Shown: in pieces, positions 36,322 through 45,661 of the stretch
How positions within the stretch are numbered: position 1 is the stretch's first letter
Layout: every line of letters begins with the position of its first letter
Assembly: GCF_002836745.1 (NCBI RefSeq)
Contig: NZ_PJAR01000024.1
Span: 513,174-577,173, forward strand
Direction: 5' to 3'
DNA length: 64,000 nucleotides
Source of the DNA: Glaciecola sp. 33A
Lineage (GTDB): Bacteria > Pseudomonadota > Gammaproteobacteria > Enterobacterales > Alteromonadaceae
The notes under the pieces: model-generated
Database searches by the model: none
Told to the model about the DNA's origin: nothing
Seen by the model: only the letters and a program-made list of their open reading frames with translations
Made by a program: the position numbers and the translations under genes

Positions 36322-38397
36322 CTATTTATTTTTGTTTGCGTTAACAGGATTAATTAAAAGGTTGCCAACGGTATCTACAGTGGCAACATATCCGGGTAAA
36401 ATAACCGTTGTAGAATCCATCTCACCTACGATGCAGGGGCCAGGAATAACTAAGCCCACAACCATTTTAGCGCGCTCATAAATGGCAGCTTGATGGTACT
36501 GTCCTGCATGATAAATTTTGGTGTCGGCAATTTTGCATTCGAGCAATGTAGTATTTCCAGTTATTTGCTTGCTTAAAGGCAGAGCAGTGGAGGCTGCAGA
36601 TACAATTGCACGAACCATGACAATCTCGTGACCTTCATCGAGGGCAAAGGTAAATAGTTGAGTATGTTGTTCGTCAAAGCGACTAATTAACAAATCAAGA
36701 CCTTGGGCTTCAAAGTCGGCTTGAGATATTTCAATAGACAGTTGAAATGCTTGGCCGGTATAACGTACATCAGCTTGTAAGGTAACGTCTAACTCATATT
36801 CACTGATCCCATCCGCAATGAGAGTTGAGGAGGCTTTCTCTGTTAACTCATGAAATAGCTTTGCTAGTGAGGCTTGATTTGTATTCTTGATTAAGGTGAC
36901 ATAAGTTTTGGATGCTTCATCCTTAACTACAGTGGTCGCATCGCCATAGGCACATAATACGCCTGGTCCTGGCGGTATAATGGTAGGCCACGAACCAGTC
37001 AGAATTCCCAATGCATTTGCATGTAACGGACCTGCTCCACCAAAACCAACGAGGGCAAAATCTCTGGGGTCAAAGCCCTGCTCAACCGACACTAGTCGCA
37101 ATGCACCAAACATCGCTTCATTAGCAATACGCACAATACCTTCAGCCGCTTCTTCTACAGAAAGGCCCATCGCATCTGCTACTTTTTTGACTGCCTTAAC
37201 TGCTGCCGCTTTATCAATTGCCATTTTGCCGCCGAGCTGAACGTCTGAGGGTAAGTACCCTAAAACAACGTTAGCATCACATACTGTTGGCTCTACACCG
37301 CCTTTCATATAGGCAGCGGGACCTGGTTGAGCACCTGCGGATTCAGGACCTACTCGTAGTGCTTTGGTTAACACAGGAACAAAGGCCAATGAGCCGCCTC
37401 CGGCACCAACGGTTCTAACATCAACCGAAGGTGCTCGCACAGTAACGTCGCCAACCCTCGTTTCACGTCGAATGCGTGCCTTAGCATTTTGTATTAAGGC
37501 AACGTCGGTTGATGTTCCGCCCATATCAAAAGTTAGAACATTGTCATATCCTGCCGCAGATGCAAAATGTATCGCCCCTGATACACCACCGGCAGGACCG
37601 CTCATTAATAAGTTAACCGGATTGTCGGCCGCAGCATTAGCTGAGGCTAAACCACCGTCTGAACGTAAAATAGATAAATGCAGATCTTGGCCCATGGTTT
37701 CATGCAACGACGCTTGAAGGTTCTCAACATAGCGTGCAACCTGTGGACGAACATATGAATTTACAACGGTAGTTTCTGTGCGCTCATACTCTTGCATTTC
37801 AGGCACGATGTCACTAGAGATGCTAATTGGAATGTCGGTAAAGATTTCTGCAGCAACGGCTTTAGCTTGTTTTTCATGTTCGCCGTTAACATAAGCATTG
37901 ATGAAGCAAATAGTGAGTGCTTCGACTTCACCCTTCGCTTTAAGCTTCATTAAATCATTTCGAAATGCTTGCTCGTCCAAAGTCTTAACTGTCTTTCCGT
38001 CGGCCCCCATGCGCTCATTCGCTTCTATGGTCAATTCGAGCGGGGCTAGTAATGGTTTTTTTACATAACTCACCCAGCCGCCCAAGCCTCCAGGGCAAAA
38101 AGAGCGCGCCACTTGCAGCACATGCTTGTAGCCTTTTGTGGTCACCAGGCCAACTTTAGCCCCTTTCCCCGTGAGTACGGCATTCGTGGCAACGGTCGTT
38201 CCATGCATGACTCGATTAATTTGTTTTGGATCTATGCCTGACTCTTCACATATTCGCGCAATACCGTTTAATACCCCAATTGACGAATCGTCTGGTGTCG
38301 AGAGAACCTTCGCTGTGTGAGTTTCACCGTTGCTTTCGTTGATCAACAAAAGATCGGTAAAAGTGCCTCCAACATCAACGCCTAATCGATAACTCAT
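36322..38397 (-). CDS. hyuA: hydantoinase A/5-oxoprolinase family subunit (ATP-binding)
   Basis: A 691-residue HyuA-type subunit. The phosphate-binding VDVGGTFTDLLL is at the N-terminus, a second DMGGTSTDVAL lies near residue 292, and VGAGGGSLAFV and VGFGGAGPLHA follow, as in actin-like ATPases of this family. It supplies ATP-driven activation of the ring carbonyl. The ribosome site (AAGGAAAAGG) is strong. The gene lies 69 bases after the lyase gene with no terminator between, so it is part of the operon. Confidence 0.93.
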   Translation of the reverse strand: MSYRLGVDVGGTFTDLLLINESNGETHTAKVLSTPDDSSIGVLNGIARICEESGIDPKQINRVMHGTTVATNAVLTGKGAKVGLVTTKGYKHVLQVARSFCPGGLGGWVSYVKKPLLAPLELTIEANERMGADGKTVKTLDEQAFRNDLMKLKAKGEVEALTICFINAYVNGEHEKQAKAVAAEIFTDIPISISSDIVPEMQEYERTETTVVNSYVRPQVARYVENLQASLHETMGQDLHLSILRSDGGLASANAAADNPVNLLMSGPAGGVSGAIHFASAAGYDNVLTFDMGGTSTDVALIQNAKARIRRETRVGDVTVRAPSVDVRTVGAGGGSLAFVPVLTKALRVGPESAGAQPGPAAYMKGGVEPTVCDANVVLGYLPSDVQLGGKMAIDKAAAVKAVKKVADAMGLSVEEAAEGIVRIANEAMFGALRLVSVEQGFDPRDFALVGFGGAGPLHANALGILTGSWPTIIPPGPGVLCAYGDATTVVKDEASKTYVTLIKNTNQASLAKLFHELTEKASSTLIADGISEYELDVTLQADVRYTGQAFQLSIEISQADFEAQGLDLLISRFDEQHTQLFTFALDEGHEIVMVRAIVSAASTALPLSKQITGNTTLLECKIADTKIYHAGQYHQAAIYERAKMVVGLVIPGPCIVGEMDSTTVILPGYVATVDTVGNLLINPVNANKNK

Positions 38398-38466
38398 AAC
38401 CTTTTCCTTCTTTTATATATTTGTATTAACTAAAAATAGTCGTGCAAGGTAATCGCAGTAATTGAT

Positions 38467-39372
38467 TTAATTACTCTTAGGATATTGTTTGCGCAACCAT
38501 GTTTTGGCGTTCCCCCCACGGGCGGTCTGTGTTAATTCAACAGCCAGGTCTGACGCATCCAATAATGCCAGCATATCTATGCCCGTTTTGTAGCCCATTT
38601 GTTCACACATCATAACCACATCTTCGGTTGCTACATTACCACTAGCTCCTGGAGCAAACGGACATCCGCCCAGTCCCGCAATAGATGCGTCGAAACGGCG
38701 AATACCTGCTTCCAGAGCGGCGTATAAATTAGCTAAGCCCATTGCTCGAGTATCGTGAAAATGACAAGAAAAAACATCTGAACCGAAGTGTTTTACTAAT
38801 TGATTTATCAGCGTATTGACTCGTAATGGGTCTCCGGCGCCAATCGTATCTGCAATAACTAAGCGAGATGCGCCCAATTCAAGCAAGCTGCCAGCCATAT
38901 CTATGACTTGTTGTGGCGCAATGACGCCTTCAAATGGACATGCCCAAGCAGTAGCCAAATATACTTGTACTTCAACTTCAGTGGTTTTCGAAACGTGTAT
39001 AACGTCTTTAATCATGTTCATCGTTTGCGCGTTATTCATGTGAATGTTTTTTTCATTCATCGTATTCGACGTCGCAATTACCAACGAAGCTAACTTGAGC
39101 TTGTTTTGTTCGGCTAATTCAAAGCCCTTCATATTTGGGATTAAGGTTGAGTAATGACAACTCGTAGTGGCAAGCTGTTGACAGATCTCATCGGTGCCAG
39201 CCATAGCAGGGACCGCTTTAGGTGATACAAATGCACCTACTTCTACGCCATCTAGCCCGGCATCCGTCAGCAATTCAATTAGTTGCAGTCGTTGTTGCGG
39301 TGTTAATATTTTCGCTTGATTCTGTAAACCGTCACGGGGCCCTACATCATTAATGAAAACATCCTTAATCAT
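38467..39372 (-). CDS. hydroxymethylglutaryl-CoA lyase-type enzyme
   Basis: A 301-residue TIM-barrel lyase of the HMG-CoA lyase family, which splits HMG-CoA into acetyl-CoA and acetoacetate. Catalytic elements are intact: NDVGPRDGLQNQ (arginine and metal aspartate), the metal histidines in CHFHDTRAMGLAN, and the active cysteine in GLGGCPFAPGASGN. ATG 39372 follows GGGGGAG; an in-frame GTG 21 bases upstream is less likely. It overlaps the CoA-transferase gene by 8 bases, indicating coupled translation. A related 3-hydroxy-3-methyl-type acyl-CoA is also possible as substrate. Confidence 0.92.
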   Translation of the reverse strand: MIKDVFINDVGPRDGLQNQAKILTPQQRLQLIELLTDAGLDGVEVGAFVSPKAVPAMAGTDEICQQLATTSCHYSTLIPNMKGFELAEQNKLKLASLVIATSNTMNEKNIHMNNAQTMNMIKDVIHVSKTTEVEVQVYLATAWACPFEGVIAPQQVIDMAGSLLELGASRLVIADTIGAGDPLRVNTLINQLVKHFGSDVFSCHFHDTRAMGLANLYAALEAGIRRFDASIAGLGGCPFAPGASGNVATEDVVMMCEQMGYKTGIDMLALLDASDLAVELTQTARGGNAKTWLRKQYPKSN

Positions 39373-40579
39373 GGCTACTCCCCCTAACGGCACCTTCAGA
39401 TACTAGCATGTCGATCCGCTCTTGAGACATTTGCAGTAATTCGGATAATACGGTCTGTGTATCTTGACCTAAAGTAGGCGCTGCTTCAAAAGTCTCCTCA
39501 TTGGTGCGCGAGAATTTTATGGGGTTACCGGGTCCTTTGGTTGAATTACCGTTGGGGTGTTTTAAATCTACAACCATATTTCGATGCAACACTTGTTCAT
39601 CATTTAAGGCGTCAGATAAGCTGTTTACGGGAGCACAAGGAATTCGCTTAGCTTCTAACTGCGCGATCCAATAGGCTGTTGTATTTTGACCTAATACGGC
39701 ATTTAACTGCTCATCAATAAAGTCTTTTTCCGCCCATCTGCCAGGTTGTCCGTCGTATTTGCTGTCATCAAACGCAGGGCACTTAACTACTTCATTTAAG
39801 TTTTTCCAGAAATTATCTGTAATAATCGCAATAACTATAAAGCCGTCTGACGTGGGGTACGTGTTGTACGGAACGTGAACAAAGTGAGAATTACCAATAG
39901 GGTAGGGGTCGTCACCAGATAGAAAGTGCATGGTCGCCATGTAATTCAGCATTGAAACTTGGCAATCCAGCATAGAAATATCTACATCTTGCCCTTTGCC
40001 ACTAGTTGCACGTTCTATTATGGCTGATTGAATGCCCATGACGGCGAACATGCCACCACCAAGGTCACCAATTGGAATGCCCGCGCGTACAGGATGGTTT
40101 TTATCTGTTCCGGTGATTGACATGCCACCACCAGTCGCTTGTGCTACTTGGTCGAAAGCGGGCCTTTTGTATTTCGGACCATTACTGCCGAAGCCAGTGA
40201 TACTGCAGGTGATAATTTTAGGATTAATCTTCTTCAACGTTTTATAGTCAATACCAAGTCTCTCTGGCACACCTGCGCCAAAGTTATTAACCACAACATC
40301 TGACTCTTTGACTAATTCATAAAAAACTTGTTTGCCTGCCTCACTTTTTAAATCTATACAGATGCTTTGTTTGTTGCGATTTAGTGTTAGATAATACGCC
40401 CCCATGCCGTCGAGAGAATTTTTGGGGTCGGTTGCTAATAATTTACGTGTGCCTTCGCCCTGTAAAGGTTCAACCTTTATTGTTTCTGCACCTAAATCTG
40501 CAAGTATCATCGCGCAGTAAGGGCCAGACAACATATGCGTTAAATCAATAACACGTAAACCAGCAAGTGGTTTGTTCAT
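39365..40579 (-). CDS. family III (CaiB/BaiF) CoA transferase
   Basis: A 404-residue CoA transferase. It begins with LAGLRVIDLTHMLSGPYCAMILADLGAETIKVE, the family signature, and carries the catalytic aspartate in VDISMLDCQVSML near residue 165. It moves CoA from a donor such as succinyl-CoA to a carboxylic acid. ATG 40579 with GGAG upstream is chosen; the frame could extend 57 bases further without a good site. The pairing with an HMG-CoA-lyase suggests activation of a branched dicarboxylic acid, as for enzymes acting on hydroxymethylglutarate or glutarate. Confidence 0.92.
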   Translation of the reverse strand: MNKPLAGLRVIDLTHMLSGPYCAMILADLGAETIKVEPLQGEGTRKLLATDPKNSLDGMGAYYLTLNRNKQSICIDLKSEAGKQVFYELVKESDVVVNNFGAGVPERLGIDYKTLKKINPKIITCSITGFGSNGPKYKRPAFDQVAQATGGGMSITGTDKNHPVRAGIPIGDLGGGMFAVMGIQSAIIERATSGKGQDVDISMLDCQVSMLNYMATMHFLSGDDPYPIGNSHFVHVPYNTYPTSDGFIVIAIITDNFWKNLNEVVKCPAFDDSKYDGQPGRWAEKDFIDEQLNAVLGQNTTAYWIAQLEAKRIPCAPVNSLSDALNDEQVLHRNMVVDLKHPNGNSTKGPGNPIKFSRTNEETFEAAPTLGQDTQTVLSELLQMSQERIDMLVSEGAVRGSSHD

Positions 40580-40659
40580 TATTTTCTCCAATTCAAACAT
40601 TACTTTGGATGCGAGGCTTGAGGTGATTAGCCACACTACAAGCCCGATCCAATTATACC

Positions 40660-43230
40660 TTAGAAGTTATAAGTAAATTCAACGCCGTATTCTGCGCGGG
40701 CAGAAGGATGAAGAAAAGAACCACCGAATTCAGGCGCAGGAATGACTTCTTGTAGATATTGCTCATCAGTAATGTTTTTTCCATAAATTGCTAGCGTCCA
40801 AGTTTCAGCTTCAAGCGCAATGCGGGCATTTAATGTATAAAATGCATCACGTGCCGCATTATCAAAGTTTTGTGGATGTGGACCCGGCGGGACGCCTCCG
40901 CCAAGAGTCCCAAAAAAGTCCCAAATAGTGGGCGTTTGTTCGCCTTGAAGTGTGTGGAAAAACGTTTCCCCAGTGTATTGATAATCAACTCTGGTAGTTA
41001 ACCAATAATCTTCCCTGATAGGTTGCTCATAACTGAAGCCAAAGGTGTAAGTAGTTTCAGGGGATTGTGGCGCTTTGTTACCAACAGACAGAGGACGATT
41101 CCGGTTTTCCTTGATCTCTGAATCAAGCAGACCCACTCCACCAAATACTTTAAATGTATCTGTAATCTCAGCTGTAAAATCCAGTTCAAAGCCTTGAATT
41201 GCGAGCTCGTCGATTGTGGTAACCGCTCTCAATAATCCAAATGGACCAGCAAAAAATTCAAAAAATTGATTATCTTCAACCGTGGTTTTAAATATAGCGC
41301 CGTTAACTCGGACTTTACCATCCATTAATTTCGACTTCAGCCCGAATTCAATATTGGTAGTTACCTCTTTTGCATAATCATCGGTGACTGACAATTTAGC
41401 GTCCACTGCATCGCCGGGTGTGCCAGCACCTGAACTATTAAACCAAAAATCGAGAGTTGCTTCAGTGCCTATAGAGTTAAATCCACCACTCCTGAAACCA
41501 ACGCCATAACTGGCGTAAGAATTAACATTATCTGTTAGTTCATAGCTCAGAGTTACTTTAGGTTGAAAATGCGAAAACGATCTGCTTCTATCAGGGATCC
41601 CATTTGGATTAGCGTTAAACGCTGGGTTTATTGGTCCTATCGTATTTATGTTAAGTCCTGAAGACGACACGTTTGGAACGTTATTAGATACCGTTCTCTC
41701 TTCATTGTCATAACGCAAAGCGACAGCTAATTCCATTTTATCTGAGACGTCGTATTCAATTTGACCAAAGGCAGAAATAACCGACGTATCAAAGGTATCG
41801 TTAAACAGCAAATCGGTTGGGTTTGGTCCTGTTGGTGGAACATATGCTTGGCGAAGGAAGCCTTGACCTTGATCTGCACCATAGGCAACTACGACATCAC
41901 GTTCAATTTCGGCGAAGTAGACACCCGCTATCCAACGTATATCGGCGTCATCATCATCAGATGTGACTCTCAATTCTCCGCTGAAATCCCTTTGGCTGCG
42001 CTCTTGATACTGAAAACCGTCACAAGAAGTCGGCGTATATGGACCGTAAACGCCGGTAAATTCTACACCAGGAGGAAATACCCCAAATGGAGCAAAAAAA
42101 TCACCGAATAAATCGGACCGGTTCGCACCACCTAAAGCTGCTGGTGTATTGTTCAATGTTGCACGATCGGTTTGGCATTGTGGCGTTAACTCATATCCAT
42201 AAAACGAGGCACTTGTGCCGTCAGATAATAAGTATTCTTCTAAATCATTATAGGCAAGCACACCGGTAATGTCATAGCCATCTAAGTCCCAATCTGCTTT
42301 GACTGAAAACTCGGTACTGTCTTGTTTATTTTCGCCGGGAACATTAAAGGCGAATATAAAATCGTGGTCATTTACATCTGCATTGTAAGCAGGCTGATTA
42401 AACGCATTTACAAAAGAGGGTAATGCGAACACGGCATTAAAGTTAATTGCGCCGCCTTCGACTTTAGACATCCCTGCACGAATATCTAAAGTGAGATGAT
42501 CTGACACATCCCACATCAATCGACCTTTGATAGTCGTGTCTTCTAAGAAATCAACAACATCATCTTGGCCTGTGAGCACATTCGTGTAATGTCCGTCCAT
42601 ACTGTTGTAGCTTGCGGTCAATCTACCGCGCATAGTGTCATTAAGCGCGCCACTCATAATACCATTAATGCGCTGGATACCAGCGTTACCGGTACCCACT
42701 TTAACTTTACCTTCAAACTCCTCACTAGGGAGTGTTGTGGTTACCAAAATAGCACCCGCAACAGCGTTGCGACCATAGAGCGCGCCTTGAGGCCCCTTAA
42801 GTATTTCAATTTGTGCTATATCGAGGAGCTCTTCATTAAAACCATTTGGATTGGTCATTAAAACGCCATCGACGACGTAAGCAAAGGTAGATTCAGCATC
42901 GCGAGTAGAGACAATACCGCGAATAGTCACTTGGGTATCTCCCACGTTGGCCGTGTCGACAATATTGACATTTGGCACAAGTGAAATGAAGTCACCTGGG
43001 CGTTCAATACCGGCAGTTTCAATATCTCTAGCGGACAGAGCACTGACTGCGATCGGAACATCTTGAAGGCTTTCGGGGCGTTTGCGTGAAATACTAATAA
43101 TCTCTATGCTGTCTTCTCTTTCTGAAGCTTGTGATTCTTGTGCAAGCGCGCTGTTCGCGACCGCATATGAACCAGCTAACATGGATAAAGCCACGGCGCT
43201 TCCAATTTTGCTTTGGGTAAATCTACGCAT
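40660..43230 (-). CDS. TonB-dependent outer-membrane receptor in the sigma-54 operon
   Basis: An 856-residue receptor with a signal peptide ending at ALAQES, plug segment ISISRKRPESLQDVPIAVSALS, VEILKGPQ-like motif (IEILKGPQGALYG) and barrel ending in phenylalanine. The start is taken as ATG 43230 with AAGGGGAC before it; a further in-frame start lies inside the regulator gene. Its first codons overlap the end of the regulator gene by 8 bases. It is unusual for an activator and its receptor to be translationally coupled; the cargo should be the inducer or its precursor, by inference. Confidence 0.92.
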   Translation of the reverse strand: MRRFTQSKIGSAVALSMLAGSYAVANSALAQESQASEREDSIEIISISRKRPESLQDVPIAVSALSARDIETAGIERPGDFISLVPNVNIVDTANVGDTQVTIRGIVSTRDAESTFAYVVDGVLMTNPNGFNEELLDIAQIEILKGPQGALYGRNAVAGAILVTTTLPSEEFEGKVKVGTGNAGIQRINGIMSGALNDTMRGRLTASYNSMDGHYTNVLTGQDDVVDFLEDTTIKGRLMWDVSDHLTLDIRAGMSKVEGGAINFNAVFALPSFVNAFNQPAYNADVNDHDFIFAFNVPGENKQDSTEFSVKADWDLDGYDITGVLAYNDLEEYLLSDGTSASFYGYELTPQCQTDRATLNNTPAALGGANRSDLFGDFFAPFGVFPPGVEFTGVYGPYTPTSCDGFQYQERSQRDFSGELRVTSDDDDADIRWIAGVYFAEIERDVVVAYGADQGQGFLRQAYVPPTGPNPTDLLFNDTFDTSVISAFGQIEYDVSDKMELAVALRYDNEERTVSNNVPNVSSSGLNINTIGPINPAFNANPNGIPDRSRSFSHFQPKVTLSYELTDNVNSYASYGVGFRSGGFNSIGTEATLDFWFNSSGAGTPGDAVDAKLSVTDDYAKEVTTNIEFGLKSKLMDGKVRVNGAIFKTTVEDNQFFEFFAGPFGLLRAVTTIDELAIQGFELDFTAEITDTFKVFGGVGLLDSEIKENRNRPLSVGNKAPQSPETTYTFGFSYEQPIREDYWLTTRVDYQYTGETFFHTLQGEQTPTIWDFFGTLGGGVPPGPHPQNFDNAARDAFYTLNARIALEAETWTLAIYGKNITDEQYLQEVIPAPEFGGSFLHPSARAEYGVEFTYNF

Positions 43231-45094
43231 TTTGTTGTCCCCTTTTTTTATTGTCATGAATGAGTTTTAATCGTCGCCATAAAGTGGTTTGACTTATTCC
43301 GAGGAACTGCGCGACGAGCTCTTTGTTCCCGTTAAATTTATCCATTGCCTGTATAACTAATTGATGTTCATTTTTAGCTAGTGCGCCTTTATTCTCAATC
43401 TCTGGATTAACAAATAATTCAGGCGCTAGTTCGTGTAATAGTTGTATTATTTTTTTGCTGTCTATTTTTGGGTGGACAGAGCAATAAACCAGTAAACGCT
43501 CTACAATATTTTCGAGCTCTCTGACGTTACCAGGCCAATCATAGACTTCAAAAATACTGCTTAAATGGAAGGCAATGCTGTCTAGCGTTTCTATTGTCAG
43601 TTTGCCGAAGTTAAGTGCACTTAATTTTGATTTAGTGATGTTTGCAATGTCTTCTTTGCGCTCCTTAAGTGAAGGAACATTAATACTCAATACATTGAGC
43701 CGATAATATAAGTCGTCCCTAAATAACCCATTTTTGACTTGTTCCGCAAGTGGTCGATTGGTCGCTGCAATGATTTTTAGATTTACTTTAAATTCCTTAT
43801 GAGAACCAATTGGGCGATACGATTTCTCTTGAATTACACGCAACAATTTGGCCTGTTGAGGAAGGCTAAGTTCGCCTACTTCATCTAAAAATAATACGCC
43901 ATTTTCGGCTTCATAGAGGAGGCCATGCTTACCACCGCGTTTTGACCCTGTAAATGAACCTTCTACATAACCAAATAGTTCACCTTCGAATAACTCACTA
44001 GGCATAGCAGCACAGTTAATTGCAACGAATTGACCATCCGAAAATTGACTCTTTTGATGAATGCGCTTTGCAATCATTTCTTTACCAGTACCTGATTCGC
44101 CGATGATCAAAACATGGCTGGGAGAATGAGCATATAAATCGGTTCGCTCGATTAAATTACTCATGATTTTAGATTGGTAAACTAGAGGTTGGGTTGGTTT
44201 GAATTGCTTTGGAATGGAAGGAATATTAGGTGTATGGGCGTAAAATTGATAGATATCAAACTTGTGATTAGCCATTTCGATGGTGTCTTTATGAAACCAC
44301 CAATCAGCTTGATTTAATCTACATTTACCATCCGAAACATCCAGGAATTGGCTACTTTGGAGTAGATCTAAGATCTGTTGCTTATTGGCAGAGTCAATGC
44401 TGAATTCATCTTTTGCAGCTGCATTTGAGGTCAGCATGTTGGTGTAGTTGTCAACGACTAATATTGGGGTTTTTGAGTCTTCATTAAGCCAGCGATGTAT
44501 TGCTTTTGAGTGAACTTGTTCTTTTTGCTTACTACCGATCTCAATAGCTTCTTTTAAGATGGCTTTGCATGATTCCTTTGAGTATATTAAAAAGGATTTT
44601 ATATTGTTTTGAGAAGCCAATCCACAAACTAAACTAGCCCCGACCACGACGTTATTGGGAGATAGTTTTGATAGTTGATAAATTTGTTTAGCTTCTTGTG
44701 CTGTTTCGTATTTGCTGTGCTTTATATTGATAGAGGTGTTTTGATTAAGCAGCTCAACAAGGCTGCTGTAGTCATCAAAGGTGATAACATGCACGTCCTT
44801 GTTAACAGTTGACGCTTTTAAAATGGCACAAATAATGTCAGATTCGGTAACAGGAATCGATAGTACGGGAACATTCAGTGCGGTTTTTAAATAAGCCGCA
44901 TTACTTCCTGCGCTTATAACCACATCAGGACTAAACAAACTTACATGTTTGTTGGCTTCGTCAATGGTACCCACAATAGCGTCTATTATTCGACATTCAG
45001 CATGCTCTTCCATACCAGTCAGTACACTACTCAACAGCTGACTAAATTCTTTATGTCCGAATATTAAAATACGCACTTTACTAGTTTGATACAT
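43223..45094 (-). CDS. PrpR-type sigma-54-dependent transcriptional activator
   Basis: A 623-residue bacterial enhancer-binding protein. The N-terminal part (about 8-180) looks like the PrpR_N ligand-sensing domain; a PAS-like stretch follows (about 205-290). The AAA+ domain has Walker A GESGTGK (332-338), the sigma-54 contact loop as GSFTGS (379-384, consensus GAFTGA, PrpR itself GAFTGS) and Walker B LFLDE (401-405). A Fis-type helix-turn-helix (FLGISQTTLWRRL) ends the protein. PrpR senses 2-methylcitrate, so a small organic acid or its CoA-derived product may be the inducer here. It is the first gene behind a -24/-12 promoter, so it probably activates itself and the operon. Confidence 0.9.
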   Translation of the reverse strand: MYQTSKVRILIFGHKEFSQLLSSVLTGMEEHAECRIIDAIVGTIDEANKHVSLFSPDVVISAGSNAAYLKTALNVPVLSIPVTESDIICAILKASTVNKDVHVITFDDYSSLVELLNQNTSINIKHSKYETAQEAKQIYQLSKLSPNNVVVGASLVCGLASQNNIKSFLIYSKESCKAILKEAIEIGSKQKEQVHSKAIHRWLNEDSKTPILVVDNYTNMLTSNAAAKDEFSIDSANKQQILDLLQSSQFLDVSDGKCRLNQADWWFHKDTIEMANHKFDIYQFYAHTPNIPSIPKQFKPTQPLVYQSKIMSNLIERTDLYAHSPSHVLIIGESGTGKEMIAKRIHQKSQFSDGQFVAINCAAMPSELFEGELFGYVEGSFTGSKRGGKHGLLYEAENGVLFLDEVGELSLPQQAKLLRVIQEKSYRPIGSHKEFKVNLKIIAATNRPLAEQVKNGLFRDDLYYRLNVLSINVPSLKERKEDIANITKSKLSALNFGKLTIETLDSIAFHLSSIFEVYDWPGNVRELENIVERLLVYCSVHPKIDSKKIIQLLHELAPELFVNPEIENKGALAKNEHQLVIQAMDKFNGNKELVAQFLGISQTTLWRRLKLIHDNKKRGQQNA

Positions 45095-45150
45095 TACTGG
45101 ACTAAAACCTTATAAACATTTGTTAACGTTCTATTTACAAGTTTTATTAA

Positions 45151-45166
45151 AGCATGGTTCATGCCA
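45151..45166 (-). promoter_or_regulatory. sigma-54 (-24/-12) promoter of the catabolic operon
   Basis: Minus strand TGGCATGAACCATGCT fits TGGCACRNNNNTTGCW with two mismatches and the exact GG-to-GC spacing of ten bases. It lies 57 bases upstream of the activator start. The same stretch contains GCATG/CATGC as an inverted pair. Confidence 0.75.
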
Positions 45167-45237
45167 AATAACTGGAAAATATAAAGTTGATATTAATCAG
45201 TTAGTTAATTATTTAATAATGTGAATTTCCCTCTCAA

Positions 45238-45276
45238 TTAATTCAATTTGAAATATGAAATTTCAAATTGAATTAA
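45238..45276. promoter_or_regulatory. perfect 17-bp inverted repeat, candidate activator site (UAS)
   Basis: TTAATTCAATTTGAAAT, spacer ATGAA, then its exact complement. It is centred about 115 bases upstream of the predicted sigma-54 start, a normal enhancer distance, and spans the stop codon of the VOC gene. It could instead be an AT-rich transcript-end hairpin, but no T-run follows. Confidence 0.6.
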
Positions 45277-45661
45277 ATTTAGGTGTTTCTGTCAACTGTA
45301 AAACTACGCCAAATTGCTCAAAAGGTGATATATCGCAAATTGGCCAGCCATCTATGCCTTTTCTTTTTTCGTTATAGGATAATTCGAGTTCTTGAAGTGT
45401 TTTATCAATAGAGTGGGTGGCAAATGAAATTAGAAAAATGCCTTCTCCTTTGTCTGCTAAAATATCAGCCACTACCCCTTCATCAGTGATAGGTTGTACT
45501 AATACTAATAAGCTTTGTCCTATTTCAAATCTTGCTGTTTTGACATTTCTTTCAGGCAACGTTTCAACAATTGGTTGCTGTCCTAAAAGTTTTTTGAAAT
45601 AAAAAATAGATGCGTTTAAATCAGCCACTACAAAATTAATATGATGAATGTGAGTTAGCAA
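45263..45661 (-). CDS. VOC-fold protein, methylmalonyl-CoA-epimerase-like
   Basis: A 132-residue vicinal-oxygen-chelate-fold protein. It begins THIHHINFVVADLNASIFYFKKLLG, as in methylmalonyl-CoA epimerases and glyoxalases. By eye only the first metal ligand (H7) is kept: the second histidine region reads IFLISFATHSI and the terminal glutamate is replaced by glutamine in VVLQLTE, so epimerase activity is doubtful. It uses a TTG start behind AGGAGC. Its stop lies inside the inverted repeat upstream of the sigma-54 operon; it points the same way and may be functionally linked. Confidence 0.75.
   Translation of the reverse strand: MLTHIHHINFVVADLNASIFYFKKLLGQQPIVETLPERNVKTARFEIGQSLLVLVQPITDEGVVADILADKGEGIFLISFATHSIDKTLQELELSYNEKRKGIDGWPICDISPFEQFGVVLQLTETPKFNSI

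Noticed and set aside
33841-38397. Acetone carboxylase (HyuA/HyuB-like alpha and beta subunits, sigma-54 activator nearby)
   Set aside because: No gamma subunit gene is present, HyuB is clearly shorter than the acetone carboxylase counterpart, and the linked amidase fits amide hydrolysis better.
33841-38397. Creatinine/N-methylhydantoin pathway
   Set aside because: The Hyu pair plus N-carbamoylsarcosine-amidase-like protein would fit, but there is no creatinine deaminase or sarcosine enzyme, and CoA transferase plus HMG-type lyase would be unexplained. Kept only as a partial analogy.
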